64,000 nucleotides of DNA from Ptychodera flava (GCF_041260155.1 NC_091936.1:41570963-41634962); one strand, 5' to 3'; positions 36,601-47,399 are shown, counted from the stretch's first letter. The notes: generated by a model from the letters alone, not told the origin. A program made the numbers and translations.

Positions 36601-39600
36601 GCCAAAGTCCCTGAAGCTACCATAGACATGGATACAAAATTAAGTATTTCCTGACTGTATGAAATTATCTCACTTAGGTCATCCTAGGACTTGTAAACCA
36701 AATATTAAAGCTGTCTGACCAGCGGTTTTGAAAGAACAAGCAACTCAACAGTTGACAGAGCTCTGCTGTGTTATGTAGAGAATAACCTTTTGTGACACAT
36801 GTATTGATGAAGAAGGTGGATATCTTTGATTAACATTGTAAGTGAGTTCTGTTGAATAAGTTGAGACTGTACATACTCAGAGAAAGCACACTGAAGTGAA
36901 GAGACAAACGTTTGAAACTTAAGAAGTTCAAGGTCATCAAAAGCATTATAAGGAATCATGTAACTTTCATTGCACTGTTTACACAGATTGCATAATTGCT
37001 ATAAATAGCACATGAGGAATCTTATGGCCCAGCTTTACCATAAAAACCCTATCACTTTGACCACTCTTTTAATTGACCACTCTATTTTTTTCCTCAAAAA
37101 GTAATTTTATTTTATCCTTACCAAGTCAACCATAAATGGAAATTAGAACTTTCTCTATCTCTATCTCTATTGACTATTTTGAGCAATTTCTTTTAGATAA
37201 CATACAGGGCACAATAAATGACGGTTCAGAATATGTCAAAGTTGGGATTCAGGTAGTCTCGCATGCCAGACCTCGAAACCTGCGTGCGGCGCGAGCGGCG
37301 AAGCCGCGAGCAGCGAGTAACCGCAGGTTACGAGGTCTGGCTAGAACCGACGTTCTATATATACTGTCCAATAGAATGTTTCGAAAATCGGCTGGATGAA
37401 AGAGTACATCTGTTGTTTATTCATGAATGTAGGTGGAGCGTCTAAAAATAGCCTTTTGAATTTGACTGAATGATTGTGTCATTCATCCAGAAATGTTTCA
37501 TTCGAAGTAAACCGCCTTACGTTGACAGTACGGCTTCATGAAATCACGGTTACGCTATCCCCAGTAACCATTATGAAAAAAAATCTGCAAAAATGATCTA
37601 TGCCGTTGAAGAAAGTGGTGATGGACAGCCTGAAACCGAAGCAGGAGGTAGCCATGATAGATTATCTGGAAGGAGACGACGTTTCCGTGAATTTGCCGAC
37701 AAGATATGGCCAATCTCTAATTTTAAGATTACTCCGGCCTTGCTTCAATGCTTGCGATGGCATTTTGTTGATCGTCGACATCCTCTATTGAGCTTGCTTT
37801 TTCATTTTGCTCCGTTCAAACGAAGCTCAGATTTTGGCCCCATTCAACTGCCGATGAGCTGGTGGTAAATGGCCTCACAAATAAATTCTCGCCGTTGATT
37901 TGCTTGAGTGTTTTTTCGGCGCAGATATGTGAAACGTGGTGGACAAGTACAGTGAAAATGCGTTATGGCCGTCTGTACGCGGTGGTCCAAAGTTATACTT
38001 ATTAGTCGCGCCAGCGGCTTACTGACTACGCATGCGCTTATTCATAATATACTATGCGAGTAACCGGAAGTGTACCCTCGGCCTTCTTTCATGGGCGCCG
38101 CCATGTTTTTTTTTTGAGTACTCGTAAATAAACAAATACGAAACAAATTACTATGATATAACATGCCTTTTATAAAATATACCTCTTTTATTAGCCAGTA
38201 AATGTTATTATACACCTTGTCGCTGATACAAAGTATCGTTGATATAGATAAACGGAGAAAACTGTCGTGCATATGAACGGGGGCATACGCAAAGAATGCT
38301 GGGATTGAATTATAGAAGAGCGCCCCCTGTGTCAATAATTAGATTCAAAAATTGCAAGTTTTTAGACGGAACGCTATAGTTTTCAGCTTGCAAGTGGAAG
38401 GTGGGCAGTGCGGTTACCATTGCAATGATAATTATTGCATAATACGTCCTTTGTTTAACGCAATAGGCTGTTATCATTGTAAAAATTGCCAATTTTTGTC
38501 CAAAATTTTTACACGCTACAGAAAATCTATACCTGCCCTGCTGCAGGGTTTGACGTCGTGTAACACTGTAAGTACGTGAACTGCTTTCATCAGAGGGAAA
38601 CTGGGCATAGTTGTCATATAAACGTTTATGAAGTAACAATTACAGTTTATCATGAATCAATACAAATAACATTGCCAATCTTAACCCCTGGCGCGACACC
38701 AAGGGCTGAGCCCTATATAATATTAGCATAGGAAAGACAGCCCAATTTTGACGTCATCACATTCCTGAGCAGTTGGTTCTTGCCAGACCTCGTAACCTGC
38801 GGTATCTCGCTGCTCGCGGCTTCGCCGCTCGCGTCGCATGCAGGTTCGAGGTCTGGCATGCGAGACTAGGATTCAGGAAAGTTGCCTTTACATGTTTTAA
38901 CCCTCCAAGATGAACTGTCAAAAAAAGTTGAACTTTCTGATAATTCTGCACTAGAATTATTTTGGCTTTGATGATTTCCTAATTAATTCAATTATTTAAA
39001 ATCATATTAATTATTTTTTTCTGGGTGAATTGATAGGGTTTATACAGTACAAGAATTACATACAATGTAAGTCAAATTTTGACCAAAAATGACAAAAAAA
39101 TTCCTTAAAAATACACATTTGCATATTTCATCACAATTTGAACAAATCTAAGTTGGGTTACCCCTAGGAACCTGTATACCAAATAACAAAGCTGTCTGAC
39201 CAGCGGTTATGAAGAAGAAGATTTTTTACCAAAAACACCTTTTTTGGCATTAATTTGCCTATTTTCAACAATATCAAAAAATTAAAAAAAATAGTTTCTC
39301 AAAATCATATTTTTCATCTACACAACAAATATCAAATCAGTAAGTACTGCGGTTCTCAAGATATTTGAGTGGACGGACGCCTCACAAACGGACATACATA
39401 CATACATACATACAGACTGACGACGGACGCCGGACGGATACCCATCCCAATAGCTTCTATAGACTATAGTCTATAGTAGCTAATAATGAAACACGTGAGC
39501 ATTTTCAGTTCATATCTGGTTCATGTACATGTTTAACATGCAAATGAAGAATTTTTGAGCTACAGTATGACAGAACTGGAACAGGAACTGGGTAACACAC

Positions 39601-39625
39601 TAAGAAGTCCCATATGTCGCAGCGA

Positions 39626-39660
<35 letters not shown>

Positions 39661-42600
39661 TGGTCCGATATCTCAAAAACGGCTCATCAGATCAGAATCA
39701 AATCCGGTACATAGATTCAGTTAGCAAATGGCAAGAACTGATTAGTTTTTGGTGGGTGCGGCTTGCATACTTTTTGCTCATTTGCATATTTAATGATTTT
39801 AGAAAAAAAAACGGATATACATTAAAAACAACTGCACACAATTTGATGAGATTTGCTACAAATGTTGATCACACCAAGATATATCAGCAGTGGGAACCAT
39901 TAAGGGGTGACATGAACGATAATTGCTAATTTGCATATTTAATGAACTTTCCTAATTAGGGATATATATCTGATTTGACACGATCAAAATTGACCAAACT
40001 TGCTACATGTATTGAAGATACTATGACACAATATTATTGAAAGTCATTTAGCATTTTCTCTTCAGCCAATTCCTAATTTGCATATTTAATGAACTTTCCT
40101 AATTAGGGATATATATCTGAATTGACTTGACCAAAGTTGACAAAACTTGCTACATGTATTGGAGATATTATGATACAACATTATTGAAAATCATTAAGCA
40201 TTTTTACTTCAGCCAATTCCTAATTTACATATTTGATGAACTTTGCTAATTAGGGATATATATCTGAAGTGACCGGACCAAAATTTATGAAACTTGCTAT
40301 ATACATTAAAGATACTATGATACAACATTATTGAAAGTCATTTAACAGTTTTACTTCAGCCAATTCTGAATTTGCATATTTAATGAACTTTCCTAATTAG
40401 GGATATATACCGGTATATGAATTAACTTCATTGTAGTGGTTGAAACTTGCTGTATTCATCAAAGATACTGTGATATAATATTATTGAAAGTCAAAAGACA
40501 TTTTTACTTCGGCCAATTCCTAATTTGCATATTAAATGAATTTTCATAATTAGGGATATATATCTGAATTGACTTGATCAAAATTGATGAAACTTGCTAT
40601 GTACATTAAAGACACTATAATACAATATTATTGAAAGCCATTAAGCATTTTCTCTTCAGCCAATTCCTAATTTGCATATATAATGAACTTTCCCAATTAG
40701 GGATATACATCTGAATTGACTTGACCAAAGATGACAAAACTTTCTATATACATTAAAGATACTATGATACAACATTATTGAAAATCATTAAGCATTTTTC
40801 CTTCAGCCAATTCCTAATTTGCATATTCAATGATCTTTCCTAATTAGGGATATATACTTGGATTTACTTGATCAAAGTTGGCAAAACATGCTTGTACATT
40901 GATGATTATACCAGGTGAAAACAATATTGAAAGTCATTTCACATTTTCATGTCAGCTAATTATAATTTGCATATCTAATGAGCTTTCACAGTTTGGTATA
41001 TATGGCTTGAAGGACTTGGCTAAAGGTAATTACACTTGCTATATAAAGTGGTGGTACAATGACAGCAGTCAAAGAAGGTATTTTTATTCTAGCTAATTAC
41101 ATATTTGTATACTTCATGATCTTTTAGAGTTAATGGGCGGTGAATATTGTTCATTATGTTGATCATAATACTTTCAATGAAGTTGCAAACATGTGCCAAA
41201 GGTTCAAATTTACACATAACTGCAATAATAATGAAACACACGAGCATTTTCAGTTCATATCTGGTAAAATGATATCGTGGTTCTTTAAGAAAGCTTATGA
41301 TACTCTTGAGCTGTACATCTAGTCTCGAAGAATTTTATTCTAATTTCACTTCCAACAAGAAAAAATCTTGGCTCACTTAGAGCTTTGGACTAGCTTCCTG
41401 TATAATGAGCATGTAGTAGCTTTGAAAATTGCTTCCTGAATAAGATATGTCTCCAGGCAACAAAAAATACCGATTAATATCAGTAGGAATCTTTGCAAAG
41501 CTACAGATGATCATCAAGAAGTGCAAATGGGAGTTGGTTTCAACAGCTGTCTACGGATCTTCAGGCAAGGTGTCTGGGCATGTACTTTCCTCTATATTCA
41601 CCTGTATTCATGTCTGACACGGTTGGTTTTTTTATGAAGACAATGAACATGAAACACACCAATATCATGCTTATATAAAGCCAAAAAAAAAAGATTGTTT
41701 CTGGTCACTGCGCACGTCATTTCAGAACCTGCGTGTCATGTCTTTTTGAGGCGGTTACATACTGATCAGTACAGCTATCCTTGATATCCCTGTTTGCATG
41801 TCCAAAATTGCTAAAAAGAAAACGGAAGTATTATGCAGCCAGTGATAAAAGACAATAACTGTTGCATCAATAGTGCCAAACCACAAACCAGCATTGTTAG
41901 GAATAACAAAAAGACAGGAAAAGAGGAAAGAAAAAAAGGAGAAAAAACATGTCGCCACATCACTTTTGCTGAATGTCAAGGACCAATAACAATATTTTGG
42001 CCTATAATGTTATACATTGCTGAATTATTGTCCATTTGAGCTCCAAGCAACTGTAGTGCATCAGTCTGTCCTTTTGAATAATTCTTTGATTATTATTTTT
42101 TGTTCAGTATCAACTGTTAATTCGTATTGTACTCCTGAGCTGATGTTGAAAGCAAGCATTCAGAATTATGTATTCAGCTTGGTGGTTTAACATATTTATA
42201 TACACATGTATTGTATGCAAATGAACCATGTACAGTGCAGGGGCTTCGGACCCTGGTTAATGTATTACCCTGTGACAGGCAGAGAACTGTATTATATTTG
42301 CAGGAGCCCGCAATAAAAAACATTGCAGCATATGATTATTGTTACTTACGTTTGTCAAAAAATTCTCGCCCATATTCTTCTTGGACTTCTGGAGTGAGTT
42401 GATTCCAGAGCTTTTCCATGGGTGAAATCATATTATCATTCGATACCATATTGGTGTCAAAAAATGCTGGCTCAATAATACTGACTGCTACATTGAACTT
42501 TTTCATGATTACTCTGTGTGAAAAAAGAAAAATTGACATGTGACTATATTTAGATCTGTAAAATGCCATTGAATTAACTTGGCGAAATAATATAATTTTA

Positions 42601-44335
42601 ACCCTATGAACACCTGGCAAAGTCAATTTTTGTCGCCTTTGTGAAATAACATACCCCAGTCAAATTTTTTCATATTTTTGCAAAAATTTGGATGAAAAAC
42701 TGCAGCCAATAAAACGTGGGGTCCATTTGGTTCAAAATTATCAAGAAAACTCAGAAAAATTAATAAGAATTGGTAAAATGTTGCTGTAAAATTTTAGTGG
42801 GAAAAATTACGGCACTCAAAGGGTTAATACTGGTGTGTAAGTGCTAGACTGAGAACCTATCTATCAGCAAAGAGTGACATTGCGTATTTTCCCTAAATAA
42901 TTAATTGTGCAAAACAAAATGATTGCCAAAAGTTCCTCTGCTATATAATTCTTTACAACAAATTAATGATAGCAATATCCATTCTTGGCTTTGTACAAAA
43001 TTGGTTGGGCCACAGTCCCTGGAGGGACTGTGATTGGGTATAACAGATCTGGGATTTTACATAAAGATATTTATAATTTGTGGTGTCTCATAATTAATGT
43101 TGCCCCAAAATGATTCAGGCTATAGATGCAGCTCTGTCAATGACTTATTCGCTTTGAGGCCTGTTTGTTCATAATTGACTTGCAAAGATGTCAAAATATT
43201 GGTAGTTTGCAGTAATATATTGCCAGATGATGTATCGGACAGCCACATGGTGCGTATCCCACCTCCATTCACAATCACTGAACTCCACTTTTACATAATC
43301 CAGTACCTTAATCCATCTGAGAAACATTCCACATTGAATTTGGACATGGAGTATGCACCACTGACGGCAAATCTGCCCACCACACTGGAAACATTGACAA
43401 TCCTCCCTTGGGCTTTCTTAATCAATGGTAAGAAAACTATGGTGACATCGACCAGTCCAAAGACATTGACATCAAAACATTTCTGGTAATGTTCCCGTCT
43501 GTGCCAGTCGCACGGTCCACCTACTGCTGTCACCCCGGCATTGTTCACCAGACCCCAGAGTCCTGAAAAGAGAAAGGAGAAATTACACAATCACTGTACT
43601 TCCTTCATACCAATTAGCAATTTTAGCTGCTCAAATTTCACAAGTGAGCAGATTGTAGTATTTGGTCTGAAGTGTCTGGAATGGTTGGCAAGATTTTAAA
43701 TGGAGATAAAACAAGCTCCTTTATTCTGCTGAATTTCCTTTTGCCAAGGAGTCGATTTATTAGAATAGAGTAAGCAGCATTGTTCTTTTCCACTATGTAC
43801 AATTTTAACAGAGGTTTTATTCATTTCATCATAAGTAGATTCAATGGTAAGTCTGCAAGTTTGCCAATACTAACAATATTGAAAATTCAATAAAACAGCC
43901 ATAAATCGTACATTACAAAAACAACAACAAAAACCATAATTATTGCAATAATAACAAGAAAAACATGATTTGTGCAGATTTTCTGAACTTTGTTTGTTTG
44001 TGCTTTTACTTGCCTGTGTCCTCTGGCAACATTTTCTTGACTTCTTGGAAAGCTCTCCGTATGCTTTCATCACTTGTGACATCCATATGAACTGTCTGCA
44101 ACCTCTCAGATGTCTGTGTCCTCAGGTTCCCTTGGCCTTCCTCAGTCAGGCATGTGGCGATGACCTGGAAACCCCTTCTGTCCAGGCGTTGAGCCAGCAG
44201 GTTCCCAAAGCCCGTGTCGCATCCTGTGATGAGGACGTATTTGGACGGAATGCCATCAATGATGGGTCGATGCACTAGCCAATCGCAGATTTTATAGATT
44301 ATGAAGAGGGCAATACAGCAGAGAAGGCAATACAT
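27101..44335 (-). CDS. Short-chain dehydrogenase, retinol / 17-beta-HSD type (SDR9C), four exons
   Basis: The CDS is complement(join(27101..27333, 42350..42513, 43307..43562, 44014..44335)): 975 nt, encoding 324 aa. It is an NAD(P)-dependent oxidoreductase of the RDH5/DHRS9/HSD17B6 family, which oxidises retinoids or hydroxysteroids at the ER membrane. Visible motifs are an N-terminal hydrophobic anchor (1-20), the cofactor loop TGCDTGFG (37-44), NNAG (114-117), catalytic Ser at 166/167 with YSMSK (Tyr178, Lys182), SIIEPAFF, and the C-terminal block [18 protein letters not shown] typical of this branch. The length matches the family (about 317-319 aa). The start is the ATG at 44333-44335, just before the anchor; an upstream in-frame ATG exists. 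All phases match across the three introns. Intron 1 has a GC donor. Intron 3 spans 15 kb and is packed with transposons. The exact substrate cannot be told. Confidence 0.9.
27334..27946. other. Intron 3 of the SDR gene, 3'-most part
   Basis: AT-rich intronic DNA. A short hairpin (catagacagt and actgtctatg, 27902-27932) sits just before the microsatellite. No other element is recognised. Confidence 0.5.
27947..28144. repeat. Compound microsatellite (TA)n-(CA)n-(TA)n-(TG)n
   Basis: About 70 bp of TA repeat is followed by ca/gaca repeats, a second TA run (about 28059-28100) and a TG run. The TA tracts can fold on themselves, and the CA and TG tracts are complementary. Open frames across it are artefacts. 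Confidence 0.95.
28197..28256 (+). repeat. (TCTG)n microsatellite of D1
   Basis: A run of tctg repeats with two ccctctg interruptions. The same tract, at the same place in the element, is present in D2 (inverted, about 33600-33652) and D3 (about 39627-39660). Confidence 0.95.
28516..29438 (+). repeat. 147-bp tandem core repeats of D1
   Basis: Units begin taatttgcatatttaatgaa at 28516, 28661, 28808, 28955, 29102, 29250 and 29398, so the spacing is 145-148 bp. Each unit also carries a ctaattagggatatatatctga box and an acattattgaaagtcattaa box. D3 shows the same spacing (mostly exactly 147). Confidence 0.9.
29439..30415. mobile_element. E: 977-bp TTAA-flanked DNA transposon, non-autonomous
   Basis: It is bounded by TTAA on both sides (29439-29442 and 30412-30415). 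The terminal inverted repeats are aggtggttggaaaggct and agcctttccaaccacct. The uninterrupted site is visible in D3 near 40850, where gatatatactt runs on directly to tgatcaaagttggcaaaac, which confirms an insertion. No coding frame of note is present. The TTAA duplication points to piggyBac-type mobilisation. Confidence 0.88.
30593..31490 (+). repeat. F left inverted arm
   Basis: About 900 bp, the reverse complement of about 35505-36400. It carries three tgacgtca palindromes (30724-30731, 30877-30884, 31050-31057), each next to aatggccgcc-like or tgcaaat-like words in a loose repeat of about 150-170 bp. Confidence 0.85.
31491..35504 (+). pseudogene. Penelope-like (PLE) reverse transcriptase remnant, with D2 inside
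   Basis: The plus-strand translation shows conserved PLE landmarks in order: [14 protein letters not shown] (about 31900-31940), a block like [13 protein letters not shown] followed by IKPIDK (about 33910-34000), then [12 protein letters not shown]. Next come [20 protein letters not shown] (about 34300-34370), matching the PLE phrase ending SYIKDT, and [15 protein letters not shown] (about 34985-35030), a late RT motif. No GIY-YIG endonuclease was recognised. The copy is decayed, with many interruptions. D2 splits it between the first and second landmarks. Confidence 0.7.
31941..33690 (-). mobile_element. D2: second D element, inverted, inside the Penelope-like remnant
   Basis: Read on the minus strand it has the same order as D1 and D3: terminal hairpin gctcacgtgtttacacacgtgagc, (TCTG)n, unique block, 147-bp core repeats, unique tail ending near aaacacgtgagcattttcag. 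The sequence on either side belongs to the Penelope-like frame, so D2 came in after that element. Confidence 0.85.
35505..36400 (-). repeat. F right inverted arm
   Basis: Reverse complement of the left arm at 30593-31490, with moderate divergence. Three tgacgtca motifs (35935-35942, 36106-36113, 36261-36268) mirror those of the left arm. Confidence 0.85.
36591..37253. repeat. Repeat family G, left part (split by the MULE-like element)
   Basis: It shares a block around ccaaatattaaagctgtctgaccagcggttttgaa with about 39166-39215. The rest is AT-rich and non-coding. It may be one dispersed element whose other part lies at 38869-39480. Confidence 0.45.
37254..38868. mobile_element. MULE-like DNA transposon, 1.6 kb, 9-bp target duplication
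   Basis: It is flanked by the exact 9-bp duplication ggattcagg (37245-37253 and 38869-38877). Both ends start tagtctcgcatgccagacct read inward, and the similarity extends about 90 bp. Each end is itself a stem-loop (gccagacctcg...cgaggtctggc). A 9-bp duplication is characteristic of Mutator-like elements and also of Foldback elements. No transposase is seen. The interior carries a helicase-like gene fragment. Confidence 0.85.
37600..37791 (+). pseudogene. Fragment resembling a RecQ-type helicase N-terminal domain
   Basis: The 63-aa frame contains [18 protein letters not shown] followed by [14 protein letters not shown]. This matches the family pattern LK..Q..A......GkDv.v.LPTGyGKSL, which is the region before and including Walker A of RecQ/DEAD helicases. 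The two expected Walker A residues are changed (TGxGKS to TRYGQS), and nothing after motif I is recognised, so the piece cannot be an active helicase. It lies wholly inside the MULE-like element, which suggests gene-fragment capture. Part could also be an exon of a decayed element-borne gene. Confidence 0.55.
38869..39480. repeat. Repeat family G, right part
   Basis: It contains the shared block with aaagctgtctgaccagcggtt and a purine-rich stretch, then a catacatacatac tetranucleotide run (about 39387-39412) with gacggacgccggacgg words, and the small palindrome ctatagactatagtctatag. It abuts D3. Confidence 0.5.
39481..41265 (+). mobile_element. D3: third D element, same strand as D1, lacking insertions E and F
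   Basis: catatgtcgcagcgatg at about 39611 is followed by (TCTG)n, the unique block, seven core units of almost exactly 147 bp (starts 39927, 40074, 40221, 40368, 40521, 40668, 40815) and the tail. It is bracketed by a direct repeat of about 35-40 bp ending gagcattttcagttcatatc (39481-39520 and 41226-41265). The first copy replaces the terminal hairpin seen in D1 and D2. D3 is the uninterrupted reference that reveals E and F in D1. Confidence 0.82.
41266..42349. other. Intron 3 of the SDR gene, 5' part
   Basis: Non-coding, with no element recognised. The donor at its right end is gtaagt (minus strand, 42349-42344). Confidence 0.6.
42350..42513 (-). CDS. SDR9C gene, exon 3
   Basis: Acceptor ttttttcacacag and donor gtaagt. 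The first base completes the Arg codon started by exon 2. It encodes [18 protein letters not shown] and a charged stretch ending [10 protein letters not shown], matching the substrate-loop region of SDR9C enzymes. Confidence 0.92.
42598..42827 (+). mobile_element. TTAA MITE family B, copy B2 (intron 2 of the SDR gene)
   Basis: Begins ttaaccctatgaacacc and ends gcactcaaagggttaa, with TTAA at both ends. It lies about 85 bp from the acceptor of exon 3. Confidence 0.78.
43307..43562 (-). CDS. SDR9C gene, exon 2
   Basis: Acceptor tttctcttttcag and donor gtactg. It encodes [10 protein letters not shown] and the catalytic segment with NVSSVVGRF and YSMSK. It is 256 bp, entering in phase 1 and leaving in phase 2, which fits its neighbours exactly. 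Confidence 0.93.
44008..44013 (-). promoter_or_regulatory. GC splice donor of SDR intron 1
   Basis: The exon ends gacacag and the intron begins gcaagt. AG|GCAAGT is the standard form of the rare GC-AG intron class. No GT donor nearby keeps the frame to exon 2. Confidence 0.75.
44014..44335 (-). CDS. SDR9C gene, exon 1 (coding part)
   Basis: Starts at the ATG at 44335. It encodes the hydrophobic anchor, the cofactor-binding motif TGCDTGFG and the first half of the Rossmann fold to PEDT. It leaves in phase 1. The frame is open 33 codons further upstream, but that extension is polar and not conserved, so the shorter start is preferred. Confidence 0.9.
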
Positions 44336-45825
44336 CTCGGTTTCTGTGATGCAACAAGAGTATGGAACTTTATGAAAGATGTGTAAAAAAAGCTCCTCAT
44401 TGCTGACATTAGAGCTGATAAATCCGAAGAACACTAAGTTGTTGTTGTTTCAGTCGTATTGTATTATAAACGTTGTATTTTGGCTTCCATAGCTATAAAG
44501 GCCTTGAAATACAATAAACTACTACTACTTGAATAGCTATGAAGTACCCTGGGTGTACTGAGTTCATTGTTGAATGCTATACTCCTTCCTTTTATGTACA
44601 GGATAAGGCAAGCTGGCACTGTATACTCAGTACCTCCATGGTACTGTTCAGCTTTGGAAGTCCAATTAATAGCTTTGCTTTTAGTATTTGCAACAACAGT
44701 CATAACATCAACAATCAGTGTTCTTCAAGTTTATCAGCAAATAATAACATAGACAAAATTAACAACAACAACGAGATAACTAGTAAATAAAATTCTCTGT
44801 GGTGAAAATTGTGACATAAAGGTAAGCAGCATATTAATTATGAAAGATCTACAGCAGTCTTGTTAACTGAAACCCAAGATATATATGTACTTTTTACGGC
44901 CACTTTACAAAATGTCATTTCATTGTCTAATTTAGATACTTAGTTATTTTTTCTCTGCTATCCTTATATTTTGATCGATGACAGCATAATCATGACATGA
45001 CCTCCTCCAGTGTGGAAGGAACACCACTGAGTGACATTATCTTGAAGTCTAACAGACTTGTAGTGCATGAGAATCGGACATCCAGGCTCTGAGAATGGAG
45101 GGTCCAAAAATGTTTACACATTGTTGAATTTTTAGGACCCCAAACATTTTGCTTAAATAGTCTGTTCCGCCAAATTAACCACACTGGTCTACTTTGTCTG
45201 TCTGGACAAGAGGGGGGGAAGACAGAAGCCAAGATTCCGTTTCCATGTGGAAACGATCAGGTTTCCGTGCATTAGCACAAGCAGCGGTCACCCTAACCAC
45301 TTAGAGGACATCGATCCCATTCATCGGCCACCACAATCTGTGAATTGATGGTGTATCCATTCATGGACTATTGATGTGTAAAGTAGGGTACATGATTTCA
45401 TCTCCAGTCTGTATAAGGTACCCTCAAGGGCTCTATGATGGTATGTCTGTTTACAATACACCAGAATGCCGTGAATACTTTCAATGCTCAGACAGCCTGC
45501 CAACTTATGCCCTCACTTCCGGCCGTATTATTTTTCACTAACCTGCTGACAATTTGCAGTGAAACCCTTATTTCAGGCACACTTACTACACTTTCACAGT
45601 CACCAGGTTTCACCTATTCATGACTCAAAATATTCAATTGTGTACAGACCTTGCAAATGTTGTCAGTCTTTCTGTTTTCAAAATAATTTGAAGATTCAGC
45701 ATGCATCTGGCATGCGAATGCAAGATACATTACATTTTGTAAAACAGGATATGTGTAGAACATCATTTATTTTAAAATACTTTATGCCTATGAATACTTC
45801 TGAAAATGTTGGATAATCCTATATT
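44336..45825. other. 5' flank of the SDR gene
   Basis: Presumed 5' UTR and promoter near 44336-44600, without a recognisable TATA box on the minus strand. The rest is unannotated. Confidence 0.4.
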
Positions 45826-46183
45826 TTAAGGTAGAACGCACCTCGGGACAGACATTCGGACTTTCAAACTTTTACTATTCTCTTCTGATATACCACATGT
45901 GGGGGTTCATTTTAAAGCTCTTGGTGAAAGAAAACTTTTCACCGTCTTACTTTTTCGAAATTCAATCTTTTTAATTTTTCTCCATAGAGTTAACACAGGG
46001 ATGGCTGCCATTTTGAATTTCTAATATCGGTAAACTTGGGTAATTTGTTTCTCTGGTACCAAAATTTGCATGGTGACCCCCTATTTTTATTCTTGATGTG
46101 GAAAGAGAATGATTGAAAGATTCCTTGACGAAAGTTAGAACAAAAGTTTAAGTCTTTCACCTTCGAGGTGCATACTACCTTAA
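45826..46183 (+). mobile_element. TTAA MITE family A, best copy A3
   Basis: 358 bp, with TTAA at each end (45826-45829 and 46180-46183). The inverted ends are ggtagaacgcacctcg and cgaggtgcatactacc. It has no coding frame. This is the clearest member of the family. Confidence 0.88.
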
Positions 46184-46617
46184 AGCAATAGGCAATGCAT
46201 TGCTTGGTAAAAATACCACAGCAATGTGAATGAAGTTACATTAGATTCTTAGCATTTGCCAGCTAATGAAAAACGCCAGATGAAAATCATTCAATTATTC
46301 AATTTCACCATATAGGTACAAGGATAGAGTAACCAATCAGTTTTGATTTTGCTGACTTGAAGAAGTGATCAATGACCAGTTTTGCCTTGACAGCATCATA
46401 AGATTAGAAAACCATCAGAGCTTACTGCATCCTTAAACTCTTTCTGACAGTTTAAACACAAACTTTAGTACAGTGTTCAAATTACGAAAAGATTCACTGC
46501 TAACTTTTTTTTCAGAATAGTCTTACAAATTTGCAATTGCCTGGCTTGTTAGTGTCTAGCATTGTTTATTTTGACCAAGCATTTAATAATATAAGCACGT
46601 AACTCCCAGGGTTTATA

Positions 46618-46843
46618 TTAACACTTTGAACGCCAAAGTCAATATTTGTCTCCTTTATAAAATATAAGCCAGACAATTGTTTTTTCAGATTTTCCCCAAA
46701 ATTTTAATCAAAAACAGTAGCCTATGAAAAGTGATGTCAATGTGGTCCAAAATTTAAAAAAAATTACAGAAAAATTCATAAAATGTGATAAAAATGTTGC
46801 ACTTAAATTTTGGTGGGAAAAATTACAGCACTCAAAGGGTACA
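46618..46843 (+). mobile_element. TTAA MITE family B, copy B3
   Basis: Begins ttaacactttgaacgcc and ends agcactcaaagggtac. The right TTAA is degraded. Confidence 0.75.
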
Positions 46844-47399
46844 AATGTATTAATGGTACCATTTATGTATGACTCATAAATAAGCATGTATGAGTGTTTC
46901 TTTACTGTCTATGGTTAAACCTGCTCATAATGCTTATTGACCACTTACTAATAAGTGTGTGTTTTCCATTGGAGTATATACAGAACTATTGCACCTTGAA
47001 TTGCGTCTAACAAGATTTCATTTGCTAGAGGCACAAGGATATGCACAATTGAGGTTTTTGAGTAGTATGTTCCTTTTCAAACAAACAACTTTTCCTGTAA
47101 TAAATATTTAGTACAGGTCAACATGTACATACACAAACCATGGTACATGTAGAGCATGGAGGTTTACTCTGAAAGTGGGAATAGCAAACGATTGATATAT
47201 TTTCCATCATTTGTTCATACGGTATTTCATGCAATACAGTTTCTTTTTCTACCTCCAAAATCATCATGAAATGTCAGGTATTCAACTTATCGACACAGTA
47301 ATGTCCAATGTTACTGTTGAAAATTGAGGCTAATGTTTTGCATTTCAGCATTTTTCGGAACAAAAATAATGAAAACATAAGCAAAAGTCACAATTATTT
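46844..47399. other. Unannotated intergenic DNA
   Basis: Nothing is recognised here. Confidence 0.4.

Noticed and set aside
28516-40963. 147-bp repeat spacing taken as evidence of nucleosome-templated origin
   Set aside because: The match in length is noted, but similar elements in other animals have core repeats of various lengths near 150-170 bp, so chance is enough.
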